A DNA stretch of 64,000 nucleotides from DASUPK01 sp963831605 (GCA_963831605.1 CAWHQR010000001.1:202477-266476), one strand, 5' to 3'. Counted from the stretch's first letter, positions 36,672 to 45,559 are shown. Notes: generated from the sequence alone by a model not told the origin. Numbers and translations: made by a program.

Positions 36672-37906
36672 CAGAGGCCCTCGGCCGCTCCTTCGCGAGT
36701 CTGCGCATCCCGAACTTCCGCCGCTACTTCACCGGGCAGCTTGTATCGCTGTCCGGCAACTGGATGCAGATGATCGCCGAGATGTGGGTGATCCTCTCGC
36801 TCACCGGCAGCGGCCTCGCAGTGGGCATCACGACCGCGCTCCAGTTCCTGCCGATGCTGCTCTTCGGCGCCTGGGGCGGTCTGATCGCCGATCGCGTGCC
36901 GAAGCGCCGCCTGCTCCTCCTCACGCAGGGCCTGCACATGATCGCCCCGCTGACCATGTTCGCCCTCTCGGCCGAGGGCGCGCTCGTTCCCTGGATGGTC
37001 TTCTCGCTCGTCTTCGTCCGCGGCTGTGTCAACGCCGTCGACTACCCGACCCGGCAGGCGTTCGTGATGGAGATGGTCGGGTCCGACCGCGTCGTCAACG
37101 CCGTCAGCCTGAACAGCGTCCTGGTCCACAGCGCCCGCGTCGTGGGCCCCGCCTTCGCCGGAGTGCTGATCGCGACCGTCGGCGTGGAGCCCTGTTTCGC
37201 AATCAACGCCGCGAGCTTCGCCTTCATGATCTGGGTGCTTGCCGGGCTAGACACCGAGCGGCTGCAGCCAGCCGCGATGGCGCCGCGCGAGCCCGGCGCC
37301 GTTCGCGCCGGTCTCCGCTACGTGCGGGGCGAGCCGGAGCTCTGGATCCCGCTTGCGCTGATGGCCATCGTGGGAACGCTGGGCTACAACTTCCAGGTCG
37401 TCCTGCCGCTGCTCGCCCGGTTCACCTTCCACGGCGGGCCCTCGACCTACGCGGTCCTGGTGGCCGCGATGGGCATCGGAGCGATCATCGGCGCCCTGAT
37501 CAACGGGGCGCGCAGCTCGGTCACCCCGATGCTCCTGATCGGGGCGTCCCTGATGTTCGGCGTCATCGCACTGCTCGCGGCCGGCGCACCGAGCCTCGCG
37601 CTGGAGATCGCAGCCCTGGCTCCCCTCGGAGCGGCGACGGTCACCCTGGCCGCCAGCATCAACTCCTCGTTGCAGCTGGCCTCCGAGCCGAACATGCGGG
37701 GGAGGGTGATGGCGCTGTACTCGATCGTCTTCCTCGGCTCGACTCCGATCGGCGGCCCGCTCTCGGGCTGGCTCTCGCAGGCCATCGATCCGCGTGCGGC
37801 GCTGGTGATGGCGGGTATCGCCGGCATCGCCGGGGCGCTGGTCGCTCGAGTGGCCTTCGATCGGGTCGCGCACATTCCGATCGACGCGGAGCCAAGCCCG
37901 GCTTAG
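36668..37906 (+). CDS. MFS transporter, MFS_3/EntS-like
   Basis: A 412-residue twelve-helix exporter. The N-terminus (SFASLRIPNFRRYFTGQLVS) and the loop GLIADRVPKRRLLLLTQ are typical of the MFS_3 family, which includes the siderophore exporter EntS and several drug efflux pumps. GTG start overlaps marR. Position beside an FTR1 iron permease makes a siderophore- or metal-related substrate conceivable, but marR control is equally consistent with drug efflux. Confidence 0.88.
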   Translation: MTEALGRSFASLRIPNFRRYFTGQLVSLSGNWMQMIAEMWVILSLTGSGLAVGITTALQFLPMLLFGAWGGLIADRVPKRRLLLLTQGLHMIAPLTMFALSAEGALVPWMVFSLVFVRGCVNAVDYPTRQAFVMEMVGSDRVVNAVSLNSVLVHSARVVGPAFAGVLIATVGVEPCFAINAASFAFMIWVLAGLDTERLQPAAMAPREPGAVRAGLRYVRGEPELWIPLALMAIVGTLGYNFQVVLPLLARFTFHGGPSTYAVLVAAMGIGAIIGALINGARSSVTPMLLIGASLMFGVIALLAAGAPSLALEIAALAPLGAATVTLAASINSSLQLASEPNMRGRVMALYSIVFLGSTPIGGPLSGWLSQAIDPRAALVMAGIAGIAGALVARVAFDRVAHIPIDAEPSPA

Positions 37907-37932
37907 CCGGACGACGAGCGTGGAGGCGTCGC

Positions 37933-38091
37933 TCAGTCAGGTTGGCGCGGCGGCATCAACGCCCCAATCACCCAAAACAGGGGGAAGACAATTCCAAGGA
38001 TGAACATCACCCAATGCCCCTTACGGATGGACATGATGCCCAAGGTCACAAGCAGGACGAAGTAGAGGATGCCGCCGAGAACAAAAAACAT
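37933..38091 (-). CDS. Small two-helix membrane protein, 52 aa
   Basis: Encodes MFFVLGGILYFVLLVTLGIM followed by SIRKGHWVMF, a second hydrophobic helix and a short PPRQPD tail. Two membrane segments joined by a basic turn give a tidy hairpin protein. Very similar short proteins occur widely in actinobacteria, but no function is known to me. It is convergent with the MFS gene. Confidence 0.65.
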   Translation of the reverse strand: MFFVLGGILYFVLLVTLGIMSIRKGHWVMFILGIVFPLFWVIGALMPPRQPD

Positions 38092-38201
38092 CTGGATTCT
38101 CCCTTCCAGGGTTGCGGCATCACCCTATTCGGTCGGAACAGGGGAACCACCGATCCTGCGTCGAGGCAATCCGGCTCCGGCTCAAATAGAGTCCGCCCGG
38201 C

Positions 38202-39560
38202 ATGGCGGACTTCTCTCAGCTTTCAATCCGGGGACGAGTGGCGACCTCGAGCGACTCCGACTGGGACGAGGCGCGCCAGGCCTGGAACCTGGCGGCCGAC
38301 CAGCAGCCTCCCGCGGTCACGTTCGTCGAGAGTGCGGATGATGTCTCGAAGGTCGTTCGTTTCGCAGCGGACAACGACCTGAAGGTCACCGGCCAGGGCA
38401 CGGGACACGGCGCCGTGGCGATGGGTGCGCTCGATGACACGATCCTGATCAAGACCGAGCGCATGCAGGCGATCGAGGTCGCCGATGGCACCGCCCGGAT
38501 GGAGGCGGGCGTCCTGGCCGAGCAGATCGGCGGCGCCGCGCACGAGAAGGGGATGTCCTTCCTTCCCGGCACATCTCCCAACGTGGGGGTGACCGGGTAC
38601 ACGCTGGGGGGTGGGCTGAGCTGGCTCGGCCGCAAGTACGGCTGGGCCTGCAACAACGTGATCTCGATCGAGGTGGTGACCGCCGATGGGGAGGCCCGTA
38701 CGGTCGATTCCGGCAGCGATCCGGACCTCTTCTGGGCTCTGCGCGGAGGCGGCGGCGGATTCGCGATCGTCACGGCGCTGCACGTCAATCTCTTTCCCGT
38801 CAGCGAGGCATACGCCGGTGCGCTGCTCTTCGCGCCCGATGTCACCGAGGCCGGGGTGCGGCGCTATCGCGATTGGACCGCCGAGGTTCCCGAGGAGGTC
38901 GGAAGCATGGTCCGGATGCTGAACCTCCCCCCGATCCCCGATATCCCCGAGGAGATCCGCGGGAAGAAGTGGCTTGCGATCACCGCCTGCTGCATCGGCG
39001 ACAAGGAGGCGGGGGAGAAGCTGGTCGCCCCGCTCCGGGAGATCGGCGAGCCGGTCATGGACGTCTTCGACCAGATTCCCTCCCCGGCGCTGAGCCGGAT
39101 CGCGATGGATCCCGAGCCGCCGGTGCCCGGCCTGGGTCACCACGCGACGATCAACGAGCTGCCCGATGAGGCTCTCGACGCGTTCGTTTCGACCGCCGGA
39201 CCCGAATCGGACTCGCCCCTTCTGCTCGCCGAGCTTCGCCATCTGGGCGGGGCGCTGGGTCGCGCGCCGGAGAACGCGGGTGCGCTCGACAAGCTGGACG
39301 CCGAGTACGTGATGCTCGCGATCGGCATGCTGATGGACCCGGCCCTGCGCGAGCCGATCGAGGGCCAGCTCGACAGGCTTCACGACGCGCTCGGCCCCTG
39401 GGTCGCGGACGGCGGCTACTACAACTACGCCGAGCGTCCCTGTGACGTCGAGGCGATCCTGCCCGAGGAGACCTGCAAGAGGCTCTCGGAGGTCAAGCGG
39501 AGCTGGGATCCCGACAACCGCATCGTCGCCAACCACTCCGTGGCGATGGCGACCGCCTAG
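38202..39560 (+). CDS. FAD-linked oxidase, berberine-bridge-enzyme-like
   Basis: A 452-residue PCMH-fold flavoprotein. The FAD domain contains GQGTGHGAVAMG, whose His is the expected 8-alpha flavin attachment residue, PGTSPNVGVTGYTLGGGLSW, and WACNNVISIEVVTADGE, whose Cys lies near the position of the second covalent bond in bicovalent members. The C-terminal YYNYAERP is the BBE motif. It oxidises a sugar, alcohol or related compound with oxygen as acceptor. No signal peptide, so cytoplasmic. Substrate unknown. Confidence 0.88.
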   Translation: MADFSQLSIRGRVATSSDSDWDEARQAWNLAADQQPPAVTFVESADDVSKVVRFAADNDLKVTGQGTGHGAVAMGALDDTILIKTERMQAIEVADGTARMEAGVLAEQIGGAAHEKGMSFLPGTSPNVGVTGYTLGGGLSWLGRKYGWACNNVISIEVVTADGEARTVDSGSDPDLFWALRGGGGGFAIVTALHVNLFPVSEAYAGALLFAPDVTEAGVRRYRDWTAEVPEEVGSMVRMLNLPPIPDIPEEIRGKKWLAITACCIGDKEAGEKLVAPLREIGEPVMDVFDQIPSPALSRIAMDPEPPVPGLGHHATINELPDEALDAFVSTAGPESDSPLLLAELRHLGGALGRAPENAGALDKLDAEYVMLAIGMLMDPALREPIEGQLDRLHDALGPWVADGGYYNYAERPCDVEAILPEETCKRLSEVKRSWDPDNRIVANHSVAMATA

Positions 39561-39569
39561 GACCGCCGG

Positions 39570-40499
39570 CTAGACGCCAAGCCGCTGCCTGCGCGGCGAA
39601 CGCGCTCCGACGATCGATCCCCACTCGGCGTCCTCGATCAGTCCCGGTTCGGTCTCATCGAGCCACGTCAGCAGGGCGTCCGCCAGCCCGTCGGGATCCT
39701 CGAGATTGGGAAAGTGGGCCGCCTTCGGCAGGGAGACGAAGCGGCTGTTCGGAATCCGCTCATGCGCGGCGAGGCCGTGCCTGATCGGGATGGTGTTGTC
39801 GCGCTCTCCCCAGACGATCAGCGTGGGCAGCTGGCCCAGCAGGTAGAGCCGGTCAACGGCGCTGACGTGCTGGCCGCGCACATCGATCACCGATCGGAGT
39901 GTCTGCAGGAAGGCTCGGCGCGCCGCAGCCTCCTGGAGCGGGCGCATTGCGCGGGCCACGGCCTGGAGATAGATGCCCTTGCGGCTGCCTTGAGCGCGCA
40001 TCCGTTCACCTACGCGCTCGATCGTCGCGCGGACACGGCGGTTGGCGACCAGCCAGATGCCGGCGGACGCGCCCGGCAGGGCGGCTCCGCGGAGCATCGG
40101 GCTGACCTCGTGGCCGAGCCCGCCGCTTGAGATCAGAGCGAGGCGCTCGACCCTCTGGGGGAATTGGTAGAAGAAGACCATCGCGATGCCACCTCCCAGG
40201 GAGTGGCCGACGATCGTGGCCCTCTCGACCCCGATGGTGGTCAGCAGGTCTCGGATGCTGGAGGCGTGGGCTCCGAGGGAGTAGTCGCCGCGGATCGCGG
40301 CGCTGTCGCCGTGGCCGAGCAGATCGGGCGCGATCACCGTGTAGCGCTCGGCGAGCTGGAGGGCGACCCTCTCCCAGTGCTTGGAGGAGTTGACCATCCC
40401 GTGGATCAACACCACGGGCGGCCCGTCGCCGGCGATCCGGTAGACGACCTGGTGGCCGTGGAGCTCGATCTCCCACTCGTCGAAGATGCGCCCCGCCAT
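39570..40499 (-). CDS. Alpha/beta hydrolase
   Basis: A 309-residue hydrolase: VVLIHGMVNSSKHWERVA (oxyanion), IVGHSLGGGIAM (nucleophile Ser), VWGERDNTIPI (acid) and KAAHFPNLEDPDG (catalytic His). A cap domain with a basic stretch (RRVRATIERVGERMRAQG) sits between them. It fits the broad epoxide-hydrolase/haloperoxidase/lipase group. The start is ATG 40499. It is convergent with the FAD oxidase. Confidence 0.85.
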   Translation of the reverse strand: MAGRIFDEWEIELHGHQVVYRIAGDGPPVVLIHGMVNSSKHWERVALQLAERYTVIAPDLLGHGDSAAIRGDYSLGAHASSIRDLLTTIGVERATIVGHSLGGGIAMVFFYQFPQRVERLALISSGGLGHEVSPMLRGAALPGASAGIWLVANRRVRATIERVGERMRAQGSRKGIYLQAVARAMRPLQEAAARRAFLQTLRSVIDVRGQHVSAVDRLYLLGQLPTLIVWGERDNTIPIRHGLAAHERIPNSRFVSLPKAAHFPNLEDPDGLADALLTWLDETEPGLIEDAEWGSIVGARSPRRQRLGV

Positions 40500-40930
40500 A
40501 CGGGGACAGTAAGGGACGGCCTCGCCTCATAGCGGGCACAGTGAGGGACCCGCTTCGCCATCAGGCAGGGCCCGTGCGGCCGCCCTACCTAAGTCGCGGC
40601 GGCTTCGCCCTTCGCTCCGAAGGAGAGCGGCCTTGGGCGCCCTTACGAAGACCGGCCGCCAATCCTTGGCGGCCGGTCTTTAAAACAGGCCCCGTCAGGA
40701 CGGGCAGGGGTACGTCTCAGGGGCCTTACTTGGGGGGTATGTAGTGGATCCAAGCGACGGGAGGCGCCTTGCGGCAAACGCCCGGATCCTATGAGCCGAG
40801 AGGCAGTGTTGGGCGTCCGGCCCAGCACCAATTCTCCCGACCCACCAAGTATTCATCGGGGCCGGGATGGAAGCAATACCTAAAATTCGGTTGATCCTCC
40901 GAAGTCACTACAAACTGGCCAATGGTCGGG
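40500..40930. other. 431-bp intergenic region with hairpins, no gene seen
   Basis: Contains the 13-bp stem at 40,648-40,680 and further smaller dyads: GGATCC arms near 40,746 and 40,785, and TTGGGC/GGCCCA near 40,808. No frame with good codon use or a ribosome site is present. It could hold a small RNA or the long leader of the hydrolase at 39,570; the sequence alone does not decide. Confidence 0.4.
40648..40680. terminator. Hairpin, probably terminator of the Ppx/GppA gene
   Basis: Perfect 13-bp stem (AAGACCGGCCGCC with GGCGGCCGGTCTT) with a seven-base loop. The U-run is weak in both directions (TTTAAAAC on the plus strand). It lies about 250 bases beyond the Ppx stop. Confidence 0.55.
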
Positions 40931-41851
40931 TCAGGCAGGAGCCATCGCGGCCGAGAGCGCGGACCCGTGGAGGATGTCCAGCTCGGAGACCTCCACCTCC
41001 TGCAGGCCGAATGCGCGCATCACCTGGACGAGGATGACCGTTCCGGCGACGATCGTCGGAGCGCGTCCCGGATGGAGCCCGGGGATGCGGAGGCGCTCGG
41101 CGAGCGGCAGCGATGAGAGCCGGCTGAGCATCCGCTGGATCCTCTGCAGGCCGAGGTAGTAGCCGTGAACGCGGCCCGGGTCGTAGGGCTCCAGGCCCTG
41201 GTCGATGGCGGCGAGCGAGGTGGGGGTGCCGGCCACGGCGATCGCGCGCGTCGGTGCGCTGTCGGGCTGGGCCGCGACCGCCCGCTCGATCAGGTTGTGA
41301 ATGTCGGCCGCCAGATCCTCGAGCTCGTGGGGATTCGGCGGGTCCGAGGTGAGATGACGCTCGGAGTGCCGGATCGTGCCGGCCTGAAGCGAGGTGTGAA
41401 AGCCGACCTCTCGGCCGGTGCCGACGACGAGCTCGGTGGAGCCGCCGCCGATATCGAAGACGAGCGTGGGGCCCGCCGTCGGCCGGTGGGCCGTGGCGCC
41501 GAGATAGGTGAGGTGGGCCTCCTCCGCGCCGGTGAGCATGCGGGCGTCGAGGTCGAAGCGCTCGCGGAGTTCCGCGATGAACGCGTCGCCGTTGCCCGCG
41601 TCGCGCACCGCGCTGGTTGCGATCGCCATCACCCGATCGACGCCCATCGCCTCATAGCGCGCCTTGTAGTCGGCGATCGCCGCGCAGACGTCCTCCACCG
41701 CATCCGAGCAGATCATGGCGGTGTGGTCGACGCCGCGACCCATGTTGGTGACCGTGGTTCGCCGCTCGACCTCGTAGACGCCGTTCCCCTCGACGTCGGC
41801 GATCAGCAACCGCGTCGAGTTGGTGCCGATGTCGACTACGGCAACGCGCAT
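40931..41851 (-). CDS. Exopolyphosphatase / guanosine pentaphosphatase (Ppx/GppA)
   Basis: A 306-residue ASKHA-fold phosphatase. Phosphate-1 loop VAVVDIGTNSTRLLIADVEG, catalytic region AIATSAVRDAGNGDAF, GAEEAHLTYLGA, phosphate-2 loop VFDIGGGSTELVVG and adenosine motif AGTPTSLAAI are all present. It hydrolyses polyphosphate and/or pppGpp. ATG 41851 is the best start; ATG 41863 is possible. The single-domain form without the HD domain is the usual actinobacterial Ppx. Confidence 0.92.
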   Translation of the reverse strand: MRVAVVDIGTNSTRLLIADVEGNGVYEVERRTTVTNMGRGVDHTAMICSDAVEDVCAAIADYKARYEAMGVDRVMAIATSAVRDAGNGDAFIAELRERFDLDARMLTGAEEAHLTYLGATAHRPTAGPTLVFDIGGGSTELVVGTGREVGFHTSLQAGTIRHSERHLTSDPPNPHELEDLAADIHNLIERAVAAQPDSAPTRAIAVAGTPTSLAAIDQGLEPYDPGRVHGYYLGLQRIQRMLSRLSSLPLAERLRIPGLHPGRAPTIVAGTVILVQVMRAFGLQEVEVSELDILHGSALSAAMAPA

Positions 41852-41961
41852 CGCGACGTCCATGTCGTCCGATCCCTGGGCACCCGGGCGCATCCTAGTC
41901 CTATCGGTTGACGATGTGCTCGCAGAACGCTCACACCGTCCTAACGATCGCGCCGGGCCGG

Positions 41962-42543
41962 CTAGCCCCCCTTGCGGAATCCGAACAGAGCCGTGTAGGT
42001 CCCCGTGAGCCCGGTGTCGACCCCCGCGGGAGAGCCCTGGTCGACGCCTACGCCGACCTGGCGGTACGACTTCGAGAGCAACACGGTCCGGTGCTCTGAG
42101 CTGTGCATCCAGGCGTTCACTGTCGCGCGAGGAGTGCTGAGCCCCGCAATTCCCCAGAACAGATCTTCGCCGACGCCCCAGGCACGGGCACCAGCCGTAT
42201 AGCCCGCGTTCGCTGCACGGGATGCCGGCGTTCCATCTCCGTCGTGGGAGAAGAAGTTCTCGGCCGTCATCGCGTCGGTGTGCGTCTGCGCGGCCGAATC
42301 CAGCATCGGGTGTTCACGCACCGGCTTCGCGTGGTTGCGGGCGCGCTTCTTGTTGATCAGGCAGACCATCGCCGCTCGAGCTTGAACGGCCGTCTGGCTT
42401 GCCGCGGGAACCGTGCCGCCCGGACAGGCAACCGCCGACGGCACCCATGTGCCGAGCACTGCTGCACTCGCCAATCCGATGGTCAGTACGACATTGCGTG
42501 AAAATCGCCGGCTGGCGTTCTCCGGCACTGGCTTTCGCCCCAT
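41962..42543 (-). CDS. Secreted CAP (SCP/PR-1) domain protein
   Basis: A 193-residue exported protein: signal peptide SRNVVLTIGLASAAVLGTWV ending near AVAC, then a CAP domain with VCLINKKRARNHAKPVREHP, SHDGDGTPASRAANAGY, GEDLFWGIAG and WMHSSEHRTVLLSKSYRQVG, including the histidines and acidic residues of the CAP cavity. Bacterial CAP proteins bind lipids or act at the cell wall; activity is uncertain. It is downstream of a c-di-AMP riboswitch, linking it to cell-wall/osmotic control. Confidence 0.88.
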   Translation of the reverse strand: MGRKPVPENASRRFSRNVVLTIGLASAAVLGTWVPSAVACPGGTVPAASQTAVQARAAMVCLINKKRARNHAKPVREHPMLDSAAQTHTDAMTAENFFSHDGDGTPASRAANAGYTAGARAWGVGEDLFWGIAGLSTPRATVNAWMHSSEHRTVLLSKSYRQVGVGVDQGSPAGVDTGLTGTYTALFGFRKGG

Positions 42544-42559
42544 TGCCGACCTCTCAGTC

Positions 42560-42720
42560 CTCGTGCTTCCGGGGTTAGCTGGCGGGCTCGCGCGGAAAGA
42601 GTCGCGCTATACCTAGTAATTCGGCAATTCGCCCCTGGGACCTTGGGTCCCCCGGTCGCCGGCCCTACGTGGGCTGGCGATTAAGCAGGTCTATGAAGTG
42701 CGAAAACTTAGCATGCGCTT
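42560..42720 (-). promoter_or_regulatory. Cyclic di-AMP (ydaO/yuaA) riboswitch controlling the CAP gene
   Basis: Read on the minus strand, the leader contains the conserved ydaO blocks in order: GGGGGACCCA (42,644-42,653), AGGGGCGAAT, the TAGGTATAGCGCG arm, TTTCCGCGCGAGCCCG, and CAGCTAACCCCG with GGAAGC closing (42,565-42,582). The 3' end lies about 20 bases before the ATG. In actinobacteria this class commonly controls secreted cell-wall enzymes, and c-di-AMP usually turns the gene off. The outer boundary is approximate. Confidence 0.85.
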
Positions 42721-42776
42721 CGGACAAGAGTCGATGTTGAGATCCTCCGGCGGCCCGTTAAACTCGCTCATACCGA

Positions 42777-42856
<80 letters not shown>

Positions 42857-42858
<2 letters not shown>

Positions 42859-42882
42859 GGCCCGCTCAGGCGGGCCTTTCGT
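42857..42882 (+). terminator. Terminator of tRNA-fMet
   Basis: Nine-bp stem AAGGCCCGC/GCGGGCCTT with a TCAG loop followed by T-rich sequence. Equivalent hairpins of different sequence follow the tRNA scraps at 54.3 and 58.7 kb, so the hairpin is part of the attachment unit. Confidence 0.8.
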
Positions 42883-42913
42883 GTTTCAGGGAGCCTGAGG
42901 TCCTCAACCCCTC

Positions 42914-42934
42914 GGGCATCAATTGGGCATCAAT
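42914..42934 (+). repeat. Doubled GGGCATCAA motif, copy 1
   Basis: Two GGGCATCAAT units 11 bases apart, 64 bases after the tRNA end. The same pair recurs at 54,368-54,388 and 58,753-58,773 at about the same distance from a tRNA 3' remnant. The arrangement suggests integrase arm-type sites; the end of a lost integrase gene is an alternative. Confidence 0.6.
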
Positions 42935-42987
42935 TGCCGGATAGGATCCGCTCGCCGTGGGCGCGGAGCAAATAATCCTGGGTGGTT

Positions 42988-43521
42988 ATGCAGTCTGATC
43001 TAGCCGAGCTTGAGTCACGCCTTTGGGACGCCGCCGATGAGCTTCGAGCGAACTCAGGCCTCAAAGCGTCGGAGTACGGCACACTAGTCCTTGGCTTGAT
43101 CTTCCTGCGCTTCGCGGAAGCCCGCTTCGAGGCGGCCCGGGGGGAGATCGAGGCCAGGGCATCAGCGCGCCGCAAGATCGGGCCCTCGGACTATCAGGCA
43201 CAGGGAATCATTTATCTCGCTCCCGAGGCACGATTCAGTGCACTTCTCGACTTACCCGAGGCCAGGGACCTCGGCAAGGCCGCCAACGAGGCGATGCGAC
43301 TTGTCGAGGAGCACAATCGGGAGCTGGCGGGTGTGCTCCCGCGTCGATACACCGCTCTCGACAACTCGGCGATCGCATCTCTTCTCCGCCACATCAGCAG
43401 CTACACGAAGGACCTCAAGGGAGACGCGTTCGGGCTGATCTACGAATACTTCCTGGCGAGATTCGCGCTCGCTGAAGGCCAGGGCGCTGGCGAGTTCTTC
43501 ACCCCAGCGTCGATCGTGCGT
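42988..43521 (+). pseudogene. N-terminal fragment of type I restriction methylase HsdM
   Basis: The first 178 residues match HsdM: LAELESRLWDAADELRANSG, YGTLVLGLIFLRFAEARFEA, the helical domain, then FGLIYEYFLARFALAEGQ and GEFFTP. Homology stops at 43,521, exactly where the SAM-binding DPACGSGG motif should begin, and the frame continues into sequence antisense to the next gene. No HsdS or HsdR is present. A dead remnant of a restriction system at the integration point. Confidence 0.85.
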
Positions 43522-43644
43522 TCGGCGCGCAGAATCGACCCGACGACGGACATCGGGTGCCAACCGTTAGTTGAGGTACGGAGGATCTCGACATCCTCGG
43601 CGGCGCAACGACCACACCCTGTGGATCGGCCTCAGTGCGTTGGC

Positions 43645-44160
43645 TTAGGCGTCCGGGAAGATCTGCCGGCCGGCCGCAAGGCGCTCGCCCTCCAGCGCCG
43701 TCAGCTGAGACTCGGCCCTGACGGCCAACTCGTCGAGTCCGGCGGCCGCCAGCGGTGGGTATTCGCTCTCGACCTCCTTGAGCGCATGCCAGAGCAGAAG
43801 CTTGCCGCGGACGCCGATAACCAGCGTCTCAAGGGCCATGAATAGATCGAGGTCGATCTCTTCCGAAGATTTGCCGCCCAGCTTGATCCGGCTCGCCTTC
43901 TCGGCCACCCAGGCGCCGGCCTGCTTCACCTTGCTTTCGGCGACTCCCAGATCGTCCATCAACCCCTTCAGCGTCTCGCGGTCCTCGGAGATCTGCGGGG
44001 CGATCTTCGCCATCACCTCTCCGAGCGGCGTCCCTTCGGTCCTCTCGCGGATCTGGTCGGCTAGGTCGCTGCCGAATTGCGAGCCGCCGAGATGGTCGTT
44101 CAGATAAGTATCGAGCGACTTGTCGGCCACCTGGCCCACTCTACCCAGGGGCCTTTCCAC
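43645..44160 (-). CDS. Helical protein of an actinobacterial family, 171 aa, function unknown
   Basis: The N-terminal part (KSLDTYLNDHLGGSQFGSDL) and EGTPLGEVMAKIAPQISEDR are recognisable from small all-helical actinobacterial proteins that often sit near stress genes. No catalytic residues can be assigned; the four-helix pattern and acidic residues leave a ferritin-like fold possible. The start may be ATG 44160 or the GTG at about 44,130. It is followed on the same strand upstream by the membrane protein at 44,224. Confidence 0.65.
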   Translation of the reverse strand: MERPLGRVGQVADKSLDTYLNDHLGGSQFGSDLADQIRERTEGTPLGEVMAKIAPQISEDRETLKGLMDDLGVAESKVKQAGAWVAEKASRIKLGGKSSEEIDLDLFMALETLVIGVRGKLLLWHALKEVESEYPPLAAAGLDELAVRAESQLTALEGERLAAGRQIFPDA

Positions 44161-44223
44161 GGCTGACGACTTCGAGGGCCCGCGGAATCCGGTCAGGTTT
44201 CCGGTGGTCCTCCCTGCCGGACG

Positions 44224-44733
44224 CTAGCTCTGCTCCTCGTCGGGCCGTGGGCCGCGTGGGCCGATCAGGGGCAGGACGTACCAGAACATGCCGTAGACCC
44301 CGACCGCGATCAGACCGCTGACGATCGTCAGGGTCGGGCTGTAGATGAAGTCGGCGATCAGCATCACCGCCCCGGTCATCGCCAGGCCCAGGAAGCCGAT
44401 TCCCGCGATCGACATCGTGTTGGAGGCGCGCAGGATCCGCTCCTTGTCCTGCTGACGAAACCGCAGGCGGTGCCAAGCCGAAGGCGCCACGAGCAGCGCC
44501 AGGGAGATCGCCGTGAGCGCCATCACCACGAAGAAGAGGGCCCGCTGGAAGTCCGTCGTCCGGGTGAACCCCTGCGCGAAGGGCACGGCGAGCAGAAAGG
44601 CGAACAGCACCTGCGTACCGGGCAGTGCCACGCGCAACTCGTTGAGCAGCTCGATCAGCTCCCGGTTGACGCGCTCCGTGTGGTCTTCGTCGGAACCGAA
44701 ATCCCCGCGGCTCTCACTCCCTTGATCAGGCAC
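44224..44733 (-). CDS. DUF6328 family membrane protein
   Basis: A 169-residue protein with four hydrophobic helices after an acidic N-terminus; ERVNRELIELLNELRVALPG and TQVLFAFLLAVPFAQGFTR form the signature of DUF6328. The C-terminus is cytoplasmic and charged (GPRGPRPDEEQS). The family is widespread in actinobacteria and its role is unknown. It is 29 bases downstream of the SnoaL-like gene at 44,763 on the same strand. Confidence 0.8.
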   Translation of the reverse strand: MPDQGSESRGDFGSDEDHTERVNRELIELLNELRVALPGTQVLFAFLLAVPFAQGFTRTTDFQRALFFVVMALTAISLALLVAPSAWHRLRFRQQDKERILRASNTMSIAGIGFLGLAMTGAVMLIADFIYSPTLTIVSGLIAVGVYGMFWYVLPLIGPRGPRPDEEQS

Positions 44734-44762
44734 ACCGCCCTTCTTCCACGTAGGGGCGGTGC

Positions 44763-45173
44763 TTAATCCAGCGACCTGTGCGGCAGCCCGGCGACTTCGA
44801 GGGCAGCCTTCAGATTGAGACCCCGTTCGAAGCGAACGACCTTGCCGTCGCGGAGGGTCCAGGTGTGCGCCTCTTCCTGGATCTCGCTACTGCTTGGAGG
44901 GCCAGTGTGGCGGCTGACGGCGGCGAGCACGGTATCGCCAAGGTCGAACAGTTCATGGAGCTCATGCCGGTACGAGGGGGACGACTGACGAGCGCGTCGC
45001 AGGGCAAGCCTCACTTCAGCGCGCCCACGACGAATATCCGGGTCGACGGCCTCGGGAGGGTTGACGTATTCGATCTCCGGGGCGGCGAAGTGGTCGACGA
45101 GGCGTTTCGGATCGCGGTCGATCAGCCCCTCCGTGTCAATCCGCCGCACGACCTCCACGTTCTCCTCCGACAT
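44763..45173 (-). CDS. SnoaL/NTF2-like protein, copy 1
   Basis: A 136-residue cone-shaped alpha+beta fold of the NTF2 superfamily. It begins MSEENVEVVRRIDTEG and has the usual helix pair, a strand region (EIQEEAHTWTLRDGKVVRFE) and a C-terminus altered from the array consensus (ALEVAGLPHRSLD). It is closely similar, over its whole length, to copy 2 at 47,916 on the other strand, so one is a recent duplicate. A GAGATACT box, possibly a -10 element, lies about 15 bases before the ATG, as at the head of the five-gene array. Enzyme or ligand unknown. Confidence 0.8.
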   Translation of the reverse strand: MSEENVEVVRRIDTEGLIDRDPKRLVDHFAAPEIEYVNPPEAVDPDIRRGRAEVRLALRRARQSSPSYRHELHELFDLGDTVLAAVSRHTGPPSSSEIQEEAHTWTLRDGKVVRFERGLNLKAALEVAGLPHRSLD

Positions 45174-45344
45174 TGCCTCCCGAGTATCTCGCGCATCAGT
45201 TAGAGGCGAGCGACCCCTCCCGCCAAGTTCTCTGCGCGGGACCCGCCGGGCCCGCGCTCAGGATCTTGTCGCCGGGGCCGCTCGCATCACAGGAGATGCC
45301 CTGATCACTGGAGCGTCAAACGGTGCTGGGAAGATGCACATCGC

Positions 45345-45404
45345 CTACTCCGACAGCCCGGCGGCTTCGAGGGCGCGCTGTTTGACGGCCCAGCTCTGGC
45401 GCCA
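45345..45404 (-). pseudogene. Orphan C-terminal scrap of a SnoaL-like gene
   Basis: On the minus strand about 20 codons end in SWAVKQRALEAAGLSE and a TAG stop, the invariant tail of the array genes, with the downstream junction sequence also preserved. No N-terminal part exists upstream, so only the tail module survives. Confidence 0.7.
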
Positions 45405-45481
45405 ATAAAGGGGTTGAACGGGCCTCCGCACGGGTAGGACCTTGAGCCGGGACAAGGACAGTCGATAAGGGAGGCAGCCCG

Positions 45482-45556
45482 ATGAGCATCATCAGCATCC
45501 TGATAATCGTCCTCGTGGTGTTACTCGTGCTCTGGTTCTTCAGGCGACTCGCGTAG
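45482..45556 (+). CDS. 24-residue single-helix membrane peptide
   Basis: MSIISILIIVLVVLLVLWFF followed by RRLA: a single hydrophobic helix with a positively charged end, resembling DUF3309-type mini-proteins. AAGGGAGG precedes the ATG at a good distance, and the gene stops three bases before the next start, so it is probably translated with the following gene. Function unknown. Confidence 0.6.
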   Translation: MSIISILIIVLVVLLVLWFFRRLA

Positions 45557-45559
45557 ACC

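Noticed and set aside
43522..43845. Continuation of the HsdM frame
   Set aside because: HsdM homology ends at 43,521 and the rest is antisense to the gene at 43,645.
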